Shown here in pieces: positions 1 to 8,771 of a stretch of 64,000 nt of DNA. The position numbers and the translations under genes are program-made. The DNA is from Sansalvadorimonas sp965221135 (lineage in GTDB: Bacteria > Pseudomonadota > Gammaproteobacteria > Pseudomonadales > Endozoicomonadaceae), in contig CBDCRZ010000127.1 in assembly GCA_965221135.1 (NCBI GenBank), positions 1 to 64,000 on the forward strand, read 5' to 3'. Under the pieces are notes generated by a model. The model saw only the letters and a list, made by a program, of their open reading frames with translations. It was not told the DNA's origin and searched no databases. The first letter of the stretch is position 1. Each line of letters starts with the position of its first letter.

Positions 1-359
1 GGCTGAAACACAAACGCACCGTCCCAGTTATAACGCCCGGTACGCACACCACTGGCCGTTGCCACAGGTCGGCCAAGATAGTGGGCTGAGATATCGGATA
101 ACCCTACCCAGATCACCAGTTCATAGTGATCGGAACCTTTACCCGGAATGCGCAGCGAAACTCGTACCCGCCCCAACTCTTTCATCTTCTTCTGAGTGAC
201 TTGTGTGGCGCGACTCAAGCCCCGCAACACCTGTCGTTCAGCAAAACGAGAGAGTTTGGTCATAGCCCGGCGGATGGCTTTATCAGTTTTGGCGGGAGCA
301 TCCTCAAAGTCGGCTACCAATGCTCGCAGCTGTGAATCCAACTCCAGATCAATCTCCAT
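1..359 (-). CDS. Phage minor tail protein, gpZ-like (partial)
   Basis: This reading frame is open to the window edge, so the C-terminus is missing. It starts at an ATG that overlaps the stop of the FII-like gene upstream by 11 bp. The visible protein begins MEIDLELDSQLRALVADF and continues with a basic helix-rich part (RRAMTKLSRFAERQVLRGL) and a section ending GVRTGRYNWDGAFVFQ. These features resemble the lambda gpZ / minor tail protein Z family, which acts at the tail tip-to-head connector end during tail completion. Position directly after the head-tail joining gene fits. About 119 residues are visible; gpZ proteins are usually near 190. Confidence 0.65.
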   Translation of the reverse strand, partial: MEIDLELDSQLRALVADFEDAPAKTDKAIRRAMTKLSRFAERQVLRGLSRATQVTQKKMKELGRVRVSLRIPGKGSDHYELVIWVGLSDISAHYLGRPVATASGVRTGRYNWDGAFVFQ

Positions 360-648
360 GAAGACTCCACTGAGCCAGATAACCATCGTCTTTCAGCTTG
401 CGATCTACCCGCCAGCTCTCAGCCGCTCTAGTGATCAGGTCATTGCGCTGAAGAAGGGTTGAGCTGGGCACTGTGATTGTCGTTTGGGATAGCATCACCG
501 CATCGAATTGGCCGGTGGGTTTGGTGCCCCGGCTGAGAACCCCTTCAAGGGTGGTGGTACTGCCATCGGCCTGGGTCAGGGTGTAAGGCCGACCGAAGGT
601 TTTCATCACCACCCGATTCAGATTGGTGAAATGCTCATCCATCTCCAT
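349..648 (-). CDS. Phage head-tail joining protein, FII-like
   Basis: A 99-residue protein sits between the capsid gene and the Z-like tail gene, exactly where lambda places FII, whose product lets tails attach to filled heads. The sequence has the pattern of that small beta-rich family: a conserved GRPYTL stretch near residue 20, a LEGVLSRG turn and a C-terminal section with alternating hydrophobic residues. It is close to the family size of about 100-117 residues. The start ATG lies 6 bp after the capsid stop codon. The family call rests on position and general pattern rather than a diagnostic motif. Confidence 0.6.
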   Translation of the reverse strand: MEMDEHFTNLNRVVMKTFGRPYTLTQADGSTTTLEGVLSRGTKPTGQFDAVMLSQTTITVPSSTLLQRNDLITRAAESWRVDRKLKDDGYLAQWSLHGD

Positions 649-654
649 GAACGA

Positions 655-1647
655 TCAGGACAGAGTGCACTTAATCACCGCGCGAGGTTTCAGACACAGC
701 GGCAGCGGGTTGGACTGGGTATGCAGCTGCACACCTTTATCAAAGTCCAGAGGCCTCTGCTTGGCGTACAGTGGCAGGCCGATCTCGTTCACGGTTTCCA
801 CAAAGTCCGCCGGGCCAAACCAGGTGCGGAAAATATTGGAACCCATGGGGAACACATAGGCTTCATCAGGTGCGATAAACGGGACGCCCTCCACCTGCCC
901 CATATACTCCTCCCAAAGGGTGTTGCAGTAGTGGAAGCCTTCTTTGAAGTCGTTTCGAAGCATGGCTCCGGCCTGATAGCGCTGGTAGGAATCCTTCACG
1001 GAAGAGTGCCCAACCAGTGCATCGTAAAACTCTGCCCCGCAGAAACCGTGAAGATGGGAGTACATGGTCACCCCCAAAGCATCATCGATTTTGCGACGCA
1101 TTTTGACGCAGCGATCCCGCACATCCAGATCATCCTCACTGAAGGCAAAGTCATGGGTCTGCTGTTGGACTTTGAACTCATCGAACAGGTTGTAAATCAC
1201 ACTGCCATCGGCATCTAAAATCAGCCCTTTGATCGCACCTAAACGCAGGTGTTCCAAAGTCACCTCATGATTGGCCCGGATATCGGTGAGACGTTGATTC
1301 ACTACAGCCCGAACGCCTTCTAAAGCACTGGTGGAACCAAAAGCACGCACATTCTGTACTTCATCCGCGAGAATGGTGCCGTCATGGGGAATATGGGTGA
1401 GCCGGAAATCGCGCAGCGCCCGCTTACTCCCTTTAGCCTGGGTGGCTGGTGCACCACGCTCCTTGGTCGGCAATAGACGCAAGGTGCCGTTTTTAGATTC
1501 CACACTTACGGTGGTGGAGTTCACTCCAGCATCAATAAACAACCCCATATCGCCGATGCGCCCGGGCTTGTAGGGCGCATCATTAATCGTGGCGGTCAGG
1601 GAGGTCATACTGAAGGCGTCATTGCCAAAGATATCGAGAATATTCAT
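655..1647 (-). CDS. Major capsid protein, lambda gpE family
   Basis: This 330-residue protein belongs to the phage major capsid E family, which forms the hexamers and pentamers of the HK97-like shell. It begins MNILDIFGNDAFSMTSLT, the usual N-terminus for this family, and contains the typical EVQNVRAFGS segment near residue 95 and a late segment VEGVPFIAPDEAYVFP. Length matches lambda gpE (341). It follows the decoration gene D and precedes the FII-like gene, the standard lambda head order. Virion assembly would also need the decoration protein and the ClpP-like protease encoded upstream. Confidence 0.92.
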   Translation of the reverse strand: MNILDIFGNDAFSMTSLTATINDAPYKPGRIGDMGLFIDAGVNSTTVSVESKNGTLRLLPTKERGAPATQAKGSKRALRDFRLTHIPHDGTILADEVQNVRAFGSTSALEGVRAVVNQRLTDIRANHEVTLEHLRLGAIKGLILDADGSVIYNLFDEFKVQQQTHDFAFSEDDLDVRDRCVKMRRKIDDALGVTMYSHLHGFCGAEFYDALVGHSSVKDSYQRYQAGAMLRNDFKEGFHYCNTLWEEYMGQVEGVPFIAPDEAYVFPMGSNIFRTWFGPADFVETVNEIGLPLYAKQRPLDFDKGVQLHTQSNPLPLCLKPRAVIKCTLS

Positions 1648-1696
1648 CCATAAATCCTCATGCTGATCGGGAAATTTGTGCAGGTTTAAACGGTCG

Positions 1697-2062
1697 CTAC
1701 CGCAGAATCACGCCAAGCGTGGAGAGTTCTGCGATCGCGGTATCTTTCTCGGTATCGGTGATAGCTTCGGGCCAGCCCAGCAGACTTTGATCTACCTCGG
1801 CCATACGGGTAATGGCTACGGCTTCACCGCCAGTGGCATCGGTTGTGACGTTGCTATAGAGCAACGCGGCGGCCATCTGTCGCCCATCATCAGCGGTTGT
1901 ATCCAGGGGACTGTATACGTTAGTGGCTGTGTTTCTTCCCAGCACGGTTCCGGCGAGCAGCGTCAGATCCGCCCCCAGCTCGATCTGTTCCCGGCTGATG
2001 CTGTTATTTCCTTCAGACACCAGAAACTCTCCGGTGTGCACGGATTCCATCCTTGCGGCCAT
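1697..2062 (-). CDS. Head decoration protein, lambda gpD family
   Basis: A 121-residue protein matching the gpD head decoration family, whose trimers clamp the expanded capsid at threefold axes after DNA entry. Family hallmarks visible are the early segment LVSEGNNSISREQIELGA, a glycine/alanine turn LLAGTVLGRN and the DGRQMAAALLY stretch. Length matches lambda gpD (110). It lies between the protease/scaffold gene and the capsid gene, as in lambda. Translation begins at an ATG. Confidence 0.88.
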   Translation of the reverse strand: MAARMESVHTGEFLVSEGNNSISREQIELGADLTLLAGTVLGRNTATNVYSPLDTTADDGRQMAAALLYSNVTTDATGGEAVAITRMAEVDQSLLGWPEAITDTEKDTAIAELSTLGVILR

Positions 2063-2112
2063 GGTGATTCCTTTTGAATTAAGCGGGTAAGGGAAATAAG
2101 AGTGTTAAGCGG

Positions 2113-3132
2113 TTACTGGTAGCTGTTTTTATTGCGTTTCTGGTAGAGCGCCTGCACATCCAGCTTGGGCTTACTGCTGATATCCAATGGATTGTTCTGA
2201 TGCTGCTGTTCGGGCGTGAGACTGTTCTCAATAGTGGGCTGCTGCGTAAGCTGCTCGAACAATTCTGCACGAACCTGCTCGACTGATTTGCCGGACTGAA
2301 TATAGATACCGGCTTGATCAGAGCGGGCCGCTGCGCAGAGTGTCTTAATGGTTTCACAGCTGGTGAGCCGGGTTTGGACATCCTGCTCAGTGGCATTGGT
2401 TCTCAGGAAGGATTCGGCCAACTCGGGGTAACCCGCCCGATTGCATAGCTGTACGACCGCCAGTGCCGAGCTGTTTTGGTTTTGGTTTTGGCTCTGAGCC
2501 GTGACAGGTTGCTGTGAGATCGCAGGCTTGGGGTTCAGCCCTTCCGGTACACTTTCGAAAATTGACAGATCCAGGCTGGCAGCCAGTTGTACCGGTTGAT
2601 CGACCTGATCAATAAAGCCCTTGTCCTGGGCTTCTTTCGCCGTCATCCAGGTTTCCTGGCTCATCAGTGGCGTAATGTCGTTCACCGGTGTGCCGGATTT
2701 TCCGGAGTACGCCAGCGCAATGGCCTCTGTCGCCTTATCCAGCATATCTGCCGTGCGCCGCATATCTTCGGCTTCTCCACCGACCCAGCCGAGAGGGTTA
2801 TGAATCATCATCAGAGAGTTTTCCGCCATGGTGATGGTGTCACCGGCCATGGCAATTACGCTGGCAATACTGGCGGCCAGGCCTTCGATGCGAACATGAA
2901 TATTTGCCGGGTGATAGCGCAGGGCATTGTAAATGGCGATGCCATCAAAGACGGAACCGCCGGGGCTATTGATTCGCACGGTAATATCATCCGCCGAGAT
3001 GGCTTTCAGATCACTGACCAGCTCTTTGGCCGAGAGTCCCTGCCAGTCACCAATCACATCATAAATTAACAGTTCGGCAGACTGGTTGGCTTGGTTCTTG
3101 AGAGTGAACCAGGGCTTATTGGTTTTGCTCAT
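2113..3132 (-). CDS. Prohead protease of ClpP/S49 type with scaffold tail
   Basis: The N-terminal half is a ClpP-like serine protease domain that matures phage heads. It shows the oxyanion motif NSPGGSVFDG, the nucleophile in GLAASIAS (Ser near residue 88) and the catalytic His in MIHNP (near residue 111). The C-terminal third is glutamine-rich and probably acts as assembly scaffold, as lambda C/Nu3 does. The start chosen is MSKTNKPW because it overlaps the portal stop by 17 bp; a longer frame reaches 3180 but would run further into the portal gene. The gene sits between portal and decoration genes, the lambda B-C-D order. Length is 339 residues from this start. Confidence 0.87.
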   Translation of the reverse strand: MSKTNKPWFTLKNQANQSAELLIYDVIGDWQGLSAKELVSDLKAISADDITVRINSPGGSVFDGIAIYNALRYHPANIHVRIEGLAASIASVIAMAGDTITMAENSLMMIHNPLGWVGGEAEDMRRTADMLDKATEAIALAYSGKSGTPVNDITPLMSQETWMTAKEAQDKGFIDQVDQPVQLAASLDLSIFESVPEGLNPKPAISQQPVTAQSQNQNQNSSALAVVQLCNRAGYPELAESFLRTNATEQDVQTRLTSCETIKTLCAAARSDQAGIYIQSGKSVEQVRAELFEQLTQQPTIENSLTPEQQHQNNPLDISSKPKLDVQALYQKRNKNSYQ

Positions 3133-4606
3133 GGGGGCGCATTCCTTGCTGGGATTGTTGCTGTGACGGACGAAGGTCACTGTCGTACCTCAGATTCAGT
3201 TCATCAGCCCGGCGATTGTCCGAGGCGATCTCATCATCAATTTGTTCGCTGTCATAACCCTGCTCTGAGACCACTTCCGAGCGCGACTTAAAACCATTTT
3301 TCACAGCCAGGCTTTGGGATTGCATATCCTGGACCGGGTGAATATAAGCCCAACCATGGGGAATCCACTTCACCCGTCGGTAGCGGGCTTTGCTCTTGTC
3401 ATAACCAGCGGCACTGATAGCCCCCGAGAGCACCGCCATATCCAACCAGCGGTTCCATACAGGCCGACAGAACTGAAAGACAATTTGATTGTGCTGAACC
3501 TGCTGAATACGACGACGGAACTCATTCAGTACCACCCGCAATGCCCGGTCGCTGACGCCTTTCATATCGCCGGACAGCAGTTCAAAGGGCAATCCCATGC
3601 CAGCGGCAGTCGCCATCAACTGCTGTCGCATAAAGTCGGGATAACCGGTGCTCGAACCGGGCGGTGTATTAAAGGCCACCTCTTCCCCGGGAGCCAGCTC
3701 CTGCATGGTGCCAGGCTCCATGGCCACCATCGGGATATTCTCGAACTGAGTCTGGAGAGTACGGCCGGTCAGTGGGTCCACCTTCTCCAGATCAGGATGC
3801 GGTTTGGTGATAAAGCCGGTGAACAGGTTGGCGATCTCCTGCCGTAGCAGCGTGGCATCATCAAACTTATCCAGATGAAACATCCGTAACAGCACATTCG
3901 CCAGCAACGGTTGTCCTCGGAGTTGACCGGGCCGCAAGGGTTCAAAGAGATGCAGTACCTCGGAGGCGGGCACCCGATGAAGGTCAGCGGTTTCAATAGA
4001 GAACTGTTCGACCGGATGATTCTTGTGCATCCAGTAGGCCACCCGGGAACCTATCTTGTTGAACTCGATCCCAGCTCGAATAGTATGACCATTGGGCAGC
4101 TGATCGTTGTAGCCCCAGGGAACAAACTCCGCTTCCAGAATCTGCACCTGCAGAGGAACAGATAACCCGTCTTCCAGTTTGCGGGGGCGCAGTCGTATAA
4201 AGCATTCCCCTGCTTCCAGCATGGCCCGGGCCGCTAATGATTGCTGCCCATAGAAATCCAGAACACCATCGGCATCGGATTCATCGGTCCAGTCCAGAAA
4301 CAGCTGCTGGAGATCTTTTCGAAACTGATCATCACTGGCGGTGCTTTTGGGCTTTATTCCCACACCGACAATATTGGCCACCAACTTCTGAATTCCAGCA
4401 GAAGCCCAAGGGTCATTACGCAAAGCCGCACGGCTGCGGTTGATCAGCGTACCCAGGTCACCGGCCAGGCCGGAAGTCGGGCCTGTGCTCGGAGCCATCC
4501 AACTCATCGCCCGACGACCACGACCTGCAGAGGTATAAGCCAGATTGATGGCACGTTTAAGCAGGTAGCTGGCGGCCTTTTGCTGAACGCGCTGAATCAG
4601 CCCCAT
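3116..4606 (-). CDS. Phage portal protein, lambda gpB family
   Basis: The 496-residue product is a lambda-type portal protein, the dodecameric ring at the capsid vertex through which DNA enters and leaves. Diagnostic stretches are RAALRNDPWASAGIQKLV near the N-terminus, the MLEAGECFIRLRPR segment near residue 150 and LSGDMKGVSDRALRVVLN in the C-terminal third. Its ATG overlaps the gpW stop codon by one base, so the genes are likely translationally coupled. A TTG one codon upstream is an unlikely start. Length is near lambda gpB (533). Confidence 0.9.
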   Translation of the reverse strand: MGLIQRVQQKAASYLLKRAINLAYTSAGRGRRAMSWMAPSTGPTSGLAGDLGTLINRSRAALRNDPWASAGIQKLVANIVGVGIKPKSTASDDQFRKDLQQLFLDWTDESDADGVLDFYGQQSLAARAMLEAGECFIRLRPRKLEDGLSVPLQVQILEAEFVPWGYNDQLPNGHTIRAGIEFNKIGSRVAYWMHKNHPVEQFSIETADLHRVPASEVLHLFEPLRPGQLRGQPLLANVLLRMFHLDKFDDATLLRQEIANLFTGFITKPHPDLEKVDPLTGRTLQTQFENIPMVAMEPGTMQELAPGEEVAFNTPPGSSTGYPDFMRQQLMATAAGMGLPFELLSGDMKGVSDRALRVVLNEFRRRIQQVQHNQIVFQFCRPVWNRWLDMAVLSGAISAAGYDKSKARYRRVKWIPHGWAYIHPVQDMQSQSLAVKNGFKSRSEVVSEQGYDSEQIDDEIASDNRRADELNLRYDSDLRPSQQQSQQGMRPHEQNQ

Positions 4607-4806
4607 CAAATCCCCCGAACGCTATAAATCCCATACTGCCGTGGGCGCTTATTGGTTTTAGCCAGCTCCTGCTCAATGGCCGTGAGACGTTTTTCCATCT
4701 CTGCAAAACTGCTGTACTCCACCTTACGGCCTTCGAATTCAACTGTGCGCGTATCACGCAGCAGCACAGCTCGCTTGAGAGCGATGTATTCAGCGTCAGT
4801 AATCAT
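4606..4806 (-). CDS. Head-tail joining protein gpW
   Basis: A 66-residue protein of the gpW family, which binds under the portal and prepares the head for tail joining. The N-terminal MITDAEYIALKRAVL and the following charged helix with the EFEGRKVEYSS turn match the family; lambda gpW is 68 residues. It lies between terminase large subunit and portal genes, the exact lambda A-W-B order, with 3 bp to the terminase stop. Confidence 0.85.
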   Translation of the reverse strand: MITDAEYIALKRAVLLRDTRTVEFEGRKVEYSSFAEMEKRLTAIEQELAKTNKRPRQYGIYSVRGI

Positions 4807-4809
4807 TAG

Positions 4810-6657
4810 TTATCCCAAGTAAGAGCTACGAGAAGACCGTCGAGGGCGCGGTTGTTGCTCCACCAAAGCGGCCGTTTCTGCCATCACATCCGGCTCGACT
4901 CTTTGTTCGGCCAGCTGCTCCAGGTTCAACCCGCGATGCTGTTGCAAAATCCGCACTGCTGTTAAGGCATAGACCCGGCAATCCAGTGCCTCATTGCGTT
5001 TCTTTTTGGCGTCCCACTCAAAGTAGGCAACGCCCTTTCGGTACTTGCGCACCTTCTCTTCCGCTGTCGCTTGTTTGAAGTAGTCTTCATCAAAACAGTC
5101 CTTGATTGGCCAGTGGCAGTAGCCCGGGCCGGGTTCCAGACTGCGATAGCGCTGGTAGATCAGCTCCTTGGCAGTGTCAGTCCCCACCAGAGTGAGGTAA
5201 ACCCCTTTCTTGTTTCTGGTTTTTGGGAAGTTAGCGATGGGTTTACCCGCCTGGCTGGCTCCCTTGATGGGAATCAACCAGTCAATCCCCACTTTACGGC
5301 TAAAGGCATACACCTCATCGGTGTAGTGACCGCCTGAGTCCATACAGACCTGGGCGATATTCATCATCACGCCATCTTGGCGTTGATAGGTCTGCCTCAG
5401 TTTCTCGGCGATCACCTTCCAGATTTCGGGGTGGGATAGATCTCCATATAAACGGTAATACTCGATCGACCAGCTTTCCTCTCCAGCACCCCAACCAACC
5501 ACCTCAAATTCAATGCGGTCATCCTGAACATCCATACCACAGGTCAACACTTCAACCGACCAGGGCACCTCCGCCGCATAATGTTCACGACGCTGGTGCA
5601 GCAGTTCATGGTCCACGGTCTCACCTTTTTCCTGCCAGGTTTGGCCGAGCACGGTGTTGGTCCAGTCTTTTAACAACACAGGGTCATTTTTAGCGGCCAG
5701 AAAATCCGCCACCGCATCGCGCCAGCTGTACCAGCCATTCGGGCTGTAGAGTGAACTCAGATGAAAGCCGGCGGTTTTGCCTTCCGTCTCTTCATTAAGC
5801 GTGACCCATTTCCCGGCTTCCAGCAGCTGTGGTTTGTCGTGCTCCTGCATCCGATGCTGGCAGGCCACACATTCGAAAGAGGCAGTTGAAGTATCATCAT
5901 TCTCAAACTTGATTTGATGCCATTCGATGGGTTGGAAATGGCCACACTTAGTGCAGGGCACCTGGTACTGGCGCTGATCGGAATGCTCGTAAGCGGTCTC
6001 GATCTTGCTGCTGCCCGCAATATTGGGCGTTGAGACCATCAGAATCTTACGATTGCGGGAAAAGGTCGCCGTTCTTTTGATGGCCAGATTGATGGGGCTG
6101 CCTTCGCCATCCACATCATCGTCGTAAGCATCGACTTCATCCAGAAACAGGAACCGGGCAGGCATGGAGCGCAGACCGGTTGCTGAGTTGGCTCCGGCAA
6201 TAATCAGTACGCCATTGGGAAACTCTTTCACCAGCTGGGTATTACCGGAATCCCGGGAGCGTGCATCTTTGACCCGTGCCTTAAGGATGGACATCTCCTC
6301 AATCATCGGCGCAATACGCTGCTTCGAGGTTCGCTTGGCCATATCCAACGTTGGCAGCACATACATCATCGGGCCAGGGGTATGGTGAATCACATAGCCC
6401 AACCAGTTATTGCCACATTCGGTGCCGCCGACCTGTGCACCTTTCATAAAGACGACACGCTCAACCGGGGAGGAAGGCGACAGGCAATCCATAATCGCTT
6501 TCAGGTAAGGCGTTCGCGCCGTGCGCCAGCGACCGGCTTCCTTGGCCGACTTCATAGGCAGGATGCGATGTTCATCTGCCCACTCCGACACCGTCATACG
6601 CGTGTCTGGCCTCAGACCATCCAACAGTCCCTGGGTATAGGTTTTGGTATGCGGCAT
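4810..6657 (-). CDS. Terminase large subunit, lambda gpA family
   Basis: The 615-residue product is the packaging motor and nuclease that cuts concatemeric phage DNA and pumps it into the prohead. The ATPase shows a Walker A-type loop FMKGAQVGGTE (residues 70-80) and a Walker B FLFLDEVDAYDD (about 169-180). A CxxC pair set (CTKCGHF, CVACQH) around residues 235-265 looks like a zinc-binding insert of the gpA family. The nuclease half includes acidic motifs such as GMDVQDDRIEFE and ALDCRVYALTAV near the end. It is followed by gpW and preceded, after a 360-bp gap, by the Nu1-like small subunit. Confidence 0.93.
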   Translation of the reverse strand: MPHTKTYTQGLLDGLRPDTRMTVSEWADEHRILPMKSAKEAGRWRTARTPYLKAIMDCLSPSSPVERVVFMKGAQVGGTECGNNWLGYVIHHTPGPMMYVLPTLDMAKRTSKQRIAPMIEEMSILKARVKDARSRDSGNTQLVKEFPNGVLIIAGANSATGLRSMPARFLFLDEVDAYDDDVDGEGSPINLAIKRTATFSRNRKILMVSTPNIAGSSKIETAYEHSDQRQYQVPCTKCGHFQPIEWHQIKFENDDTSTASFECVACQHRMQEHDKPQLLEAGKWVTLNEETEGKTAGFHLSSLYSPNGWYSWRDAVADFLAAKNDPVLLKDWTNTVLGQTWQEKGETVDHELLHQRREHYAAEVPWSVEVLTCGMDVQDDRIEFEVVGWGAGEESWSIEYYRLYGDLSHPEIWKVIAEKLRQTYQRQDGVMMNIAQVCMDSGGHYTDEVYAFSRKVGIDWLIPIKGASQAGKPIANFPKTRNKKGVYLTLVGTDTAKELIYQRYRSLEPGPGYCHWPIKDCFDEDYFKQATAEEKVRKYRKGVAYFEWDAKKKRNEALDCRVYALTAVRILQQHRGLNLEQLAEQRVEPDVMAETAALVEQQPRPRRSSRSSYLG

Positions 6658-7017
6658 GGGTAGTCTGCAGTGATTTTCAAAAAGGTGTTACCTACGACCT
6701 GTGTCGTGTCACCGAGGTAGCACTTTGTTGGGGGCGGTAACGGGTTACCGATGTGCTTGCCAACCTCTATTCGGCGCTATCCCTTGGTAGGCAAGGGATT
6801 ACGATTTTTGGCACACGAAATGCTATATCCAAGGTGTAAACAGGCAAAAGGTTCCGGAAGAGAATCTTGCCAGACGGGTAACAATAAAAATAAATGCTCG
6901 TAGACAAGACCAACAATAAGAAAAACAAAAAAGAATAATAATAAGAATAAAAAACCTTAACTTCCGAGAATCTCAAACCCCGCCTTTGCGGGGTTTTGTT
7001 TATGTGGCCAATCCCTT
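6658..7017. other. Gap between terminase subunit genes
   Basis: This 360-bp stretch separates the two terminase genes, which normally lie close together. It contains an AT-rich run near 6890-6960 and a strong GC hairpin at 6974-6999. A 69-codon minus-strand frame here is driven by the A-rich tract and shows no family pattern, so it is not called as a gene. No tRNA or other known feature was found. Confidence 0.5.
6974..6999 (+). terminator. GC hairpin with T-run
   Basis: An inverted repeat AAACCCCGC / GCGGGGTTT with a short CTTT-type loop is followed on the plus strand by TTGTTT. It has the form of an intrinsic terminator, better on the plus strand. On the minus strand it lies just after the Nu1-like gene, where it could reduce transcription into the terminase gene. 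Confidence 0.6.
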
Positions 7018-7518
7018 TTATTTGACCAGCTGCTCCAGCGCCTCTTCTACCTCCTGAAACAGCCGCTTGCGCACACGGGCCGGGTCAGACTCTGCCGCCA
7101 GAATATCCGCTATACGATCAGGGATACCCAACAAGACATCCCGCACCTGTCGTCCGGTTTGAAACCCTTCTTCGTAGACCTTGCCTGCCTCAACCAGTTT
7201 GCCTTCCCGCTCCTCATAATCGAGCCGTGCCATCTTGGCCCGGTAGGCTTCACGCATGGTACGGGCGGCAGCGTAATCCACCGCTTTACGGTTATCGAGG
7301 GGAAGTGGTGCAGAGGTTTCAGGCCGCGCCTGAACGGGGGACTCTCTTAATGCCGTCGAGGGTTCGGCCAATTGATCGATCGCCGCTTTAGCCGCCACAG
7401 GATCAATTTTCCCGCCTGCCAGTTTGACTCGCCCCTGTTTGACCAGCTTGGCCACATACTGCTTCGACCAGCCGTGTCTGCGGGCAAATTCCGCCTGTGT
7501 GATACGTTCACCAGACAT
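7018..7518 (-). CDS. Terminase small subunit, Nu1-like
   Basis: A 166-residue protein with an N-terminal winged-helix/MerR-like HTH (ITQAEFARRHGWSKQYVAKL, residues 6-25) followed by a proline/alanine linker and a long charged helical region ending in EALEQLVK. This is the arrangement of phage Nu1-type small terminases, which recognise the packaging site and recruit the large subunit. It is the first gene of the leftward packaging/head operon, and is divergent from the DUF3489 operon. Confidence 0.82.
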   Translation of the reverse strand: MSGERITQAEFARRHGWSKQYVAKLVKQGRVKLAGGKIDPVAAKAAIDQLAEPSTALRESPVQARPETSAPLPLDNRKAVDYAAARTMREAYRAKMARLDYEEREGKLVEAGKVYEEGFQTGRQVRDVLLGIPDRIADILAAESDPARVRKRLFQEVEEALEQLVK

Positions 7519-7540
7519 TAGCCTCCCCGCTTATAACCTA

Positions 7541-7570
7541 TTGATTATTAATTAAAAAGTAACTTGATAT
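7541..7570 (+). promoter_or_regulatory. Candidate promoter for the 7630-8771 operon
   Basis: TTGATT and TGATAT are separated by 18 bp, giving a reasonable sigma-70 type promoter in the AT-rich divergent region between the Nu1-like gene and the small ORF at 7630. Identified by eye only. Confidence 0.4.
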
Positions 7571-7629
7571 AGCCACCATTGAGAGCGTAACTGTAAGAGC
7601 CAGCCCGAAAACTCAAGCAGGAGCCCAGG

Positions 7630-7833
7630 ATGCCCAGGACCGATCAAAACGCCAGCCTTCAGGACGCCTTAATCAGAAAGCGGGGTCGTATTGACGACCT
7701 GCTGGAACAGGTGCAAAAGCAAGCCGATCGGCATTTTGATCTCGCTCCGGATGAGTGCCACTGGGGACACGCCGGAGATCTGGATCACCTGATTGAGTAT
7801 CTCGAGCATGCACTGGGTATAGAACACCAATAA
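7630..7833 (+). CDS. Small hypothetical phage protein
   Basis: A 67-residue acidic, helix-rich protein (MPRTDQNASLQDALIRKR at the start, a DLDHLIEYLEHALG helix at the end). A ribosome-binding site AGGAG lies 7-11 bp before the ATG. It is the first gene of a short rightward operon with the DUF3489 protein 24 bp downstream. I recognise no family; the helix pattern could suggest a small DNA- or protein-binding role, but nothing in it decides this. Confidence 0.6.
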   Translation: MPRTDQNASLQDALIRKRGRIDDLLEQVQKQADRHFDLAPDECHWGHAGDLDHLIEYLEHALGIEHQ

Positions 7834-7857
7834 ACCAGACATCGATGGAGACGAGCC

Positions 7858-8340
7858 ATGAAAACATCCAACAAACCACTCACCGCCAGCCAAACCAACA
7901 CACTGAAACTGGGCCATGACAAAGGCACCTTTACCGCACAGGATCTACCTATTAAGGGCGGCGCTGCGAAAAAGGTTCTCGACAGCCTGTTGAACAGGGA
8001 GTTGATCAAGCCCATCAACCGCAACGGCCGTTGGTTTGATTACGCCCTGACGCCTGCCGGACGACAAGCCATTGGTGTTGAAGAAGCGGCAGAAGCTGCC
8101 CCCAAAGCAAAATCAAAAACCAGACCGGGCAGCAAGCTGGATCAGGTGATCAAGCTGCTGAGCCGCAAAGAAGGAGCAACCATCCCGCAGATGATGGAGC
8201 AAACCGGCTGGCAGCAGCACACAGTGCGCGGCACCTTGGCCGGAGCACTGAAGAAACGACTGGGGTTGACTATTGAGTCGGAAAAGTCGGACGGCCAAGA
8301 CCGTGTGTATCGCATCACTGCCGGGTTGGAGACTGCCTGA
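7858..8340 (+). CDS. DUF3489 winged-helix protein
   Basis: The C-terminal half (about residues 85-155) is a DUF3489 domain: SKLDQVIKLLSRKEGATI, then EQTGWQQHTVRGTLAGAL and a closing DRVYRI strand. This reads as a winged helix of DNA-binding type. The N-terminal part (residues 8-65) looks like a second winged helix with LDSLLNRELIKPINRNGRWF. Genes with this domain often accompany DUF2924 proteins and serine recombinases in proteobacteria; both partners are in this prophage at 20-22 kb but separated by 12 kb. A role in controlling recombination is an inference. Its stop overlaps the next start by 1 bp. Confidence 0.85.
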   Translation: MKTSNKPLTASQTNTLKLGHDKGTFTAQDLPIKGGAAKKVLDSLLNRELIKPINRNGRWFDYALTPAGRQAIGVEEAAEAAPKAKSKTRPGSKLDQVIKLLSRKEGATIPQMMEQTGWQQHTVRGTLAGALKKRLGLTIESEKSDGQDRVYRITAGLETA

Positions 8341-8771
8341 TGCCAACCCCTCATAACCACAGAGCTGGCGAACGTCCAGCTCTTCTTATTCTGCCCCTGA
8401 CCAATGGCCATCTGATGGTGAGCCGAGTGAACCGGACTGATGTCCGAACTCTTGCCACACTCAATCGTTGGTATCCCAACTTTATTGATGCGCTCGCACT
8501 CGTACAAAAAGGCAATCTCGATGTGATTGCTGGACGTGGTGTTGTTGCCCTGCATCGCGATTGTGATGAGCCCTGGTATGAGCATCAGCCGAGGTTCTTT
8601 CGTGGCCCTCGGGATATGGGGCACTGGGCCAAAGAACTGAAAGTTTCGCGTCTGTTCTGGCATTCACTGGCGGTGGACGATGCCGAAAATGGTCAACCTG
8701 AGAGTCAACCAAAAAAGTCAACCAGGTTGACTTTTTGCAAGGGCTGGAAGGAGCTGTGGTTGACCCGCTAA
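8340..8771 (+). CDS. Hypothetical protein with repeat-rich 3' end
   Basis: A 143-residue protein starting at an ATG that overlaps the DUF3489 stop. Residues 15-110 look like a normal folded protein (LLILPLTNGHLMVSRVNR and DMGHWAKELKVSRLFWHS), but I recognise no family. The last 25 codons run through a cluster of GTCAACC motifs, including a perfect 25-bp palindrome, so the C-terminus may be shaped by a DNA site rather than by protein function. Confidence 0.6.
   Translation: MPTPHNHRAGERPALLILPLTNGHLMVSRVNRTDVRTLATLNRWYPNFIDALALVQKGNLDVIAGRGVVALHRDCDEPWYEHQPRFFRGPRDMGHWAKELKVSRLFWHSLAVDDAENGQPESQPKKSTRLTFCKGWKELWLTR

Noticed and set aside
508..1218. 236-codon plus-strand frame
   Set aside because: Antisense to the capsid and FII-like genes.
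6767..6976. 69-codon minus-strand frame in the terminase gap
   Set aside because: Its N-terminus comes from an A-rich tract and no family pattern or ribosome site supports it.
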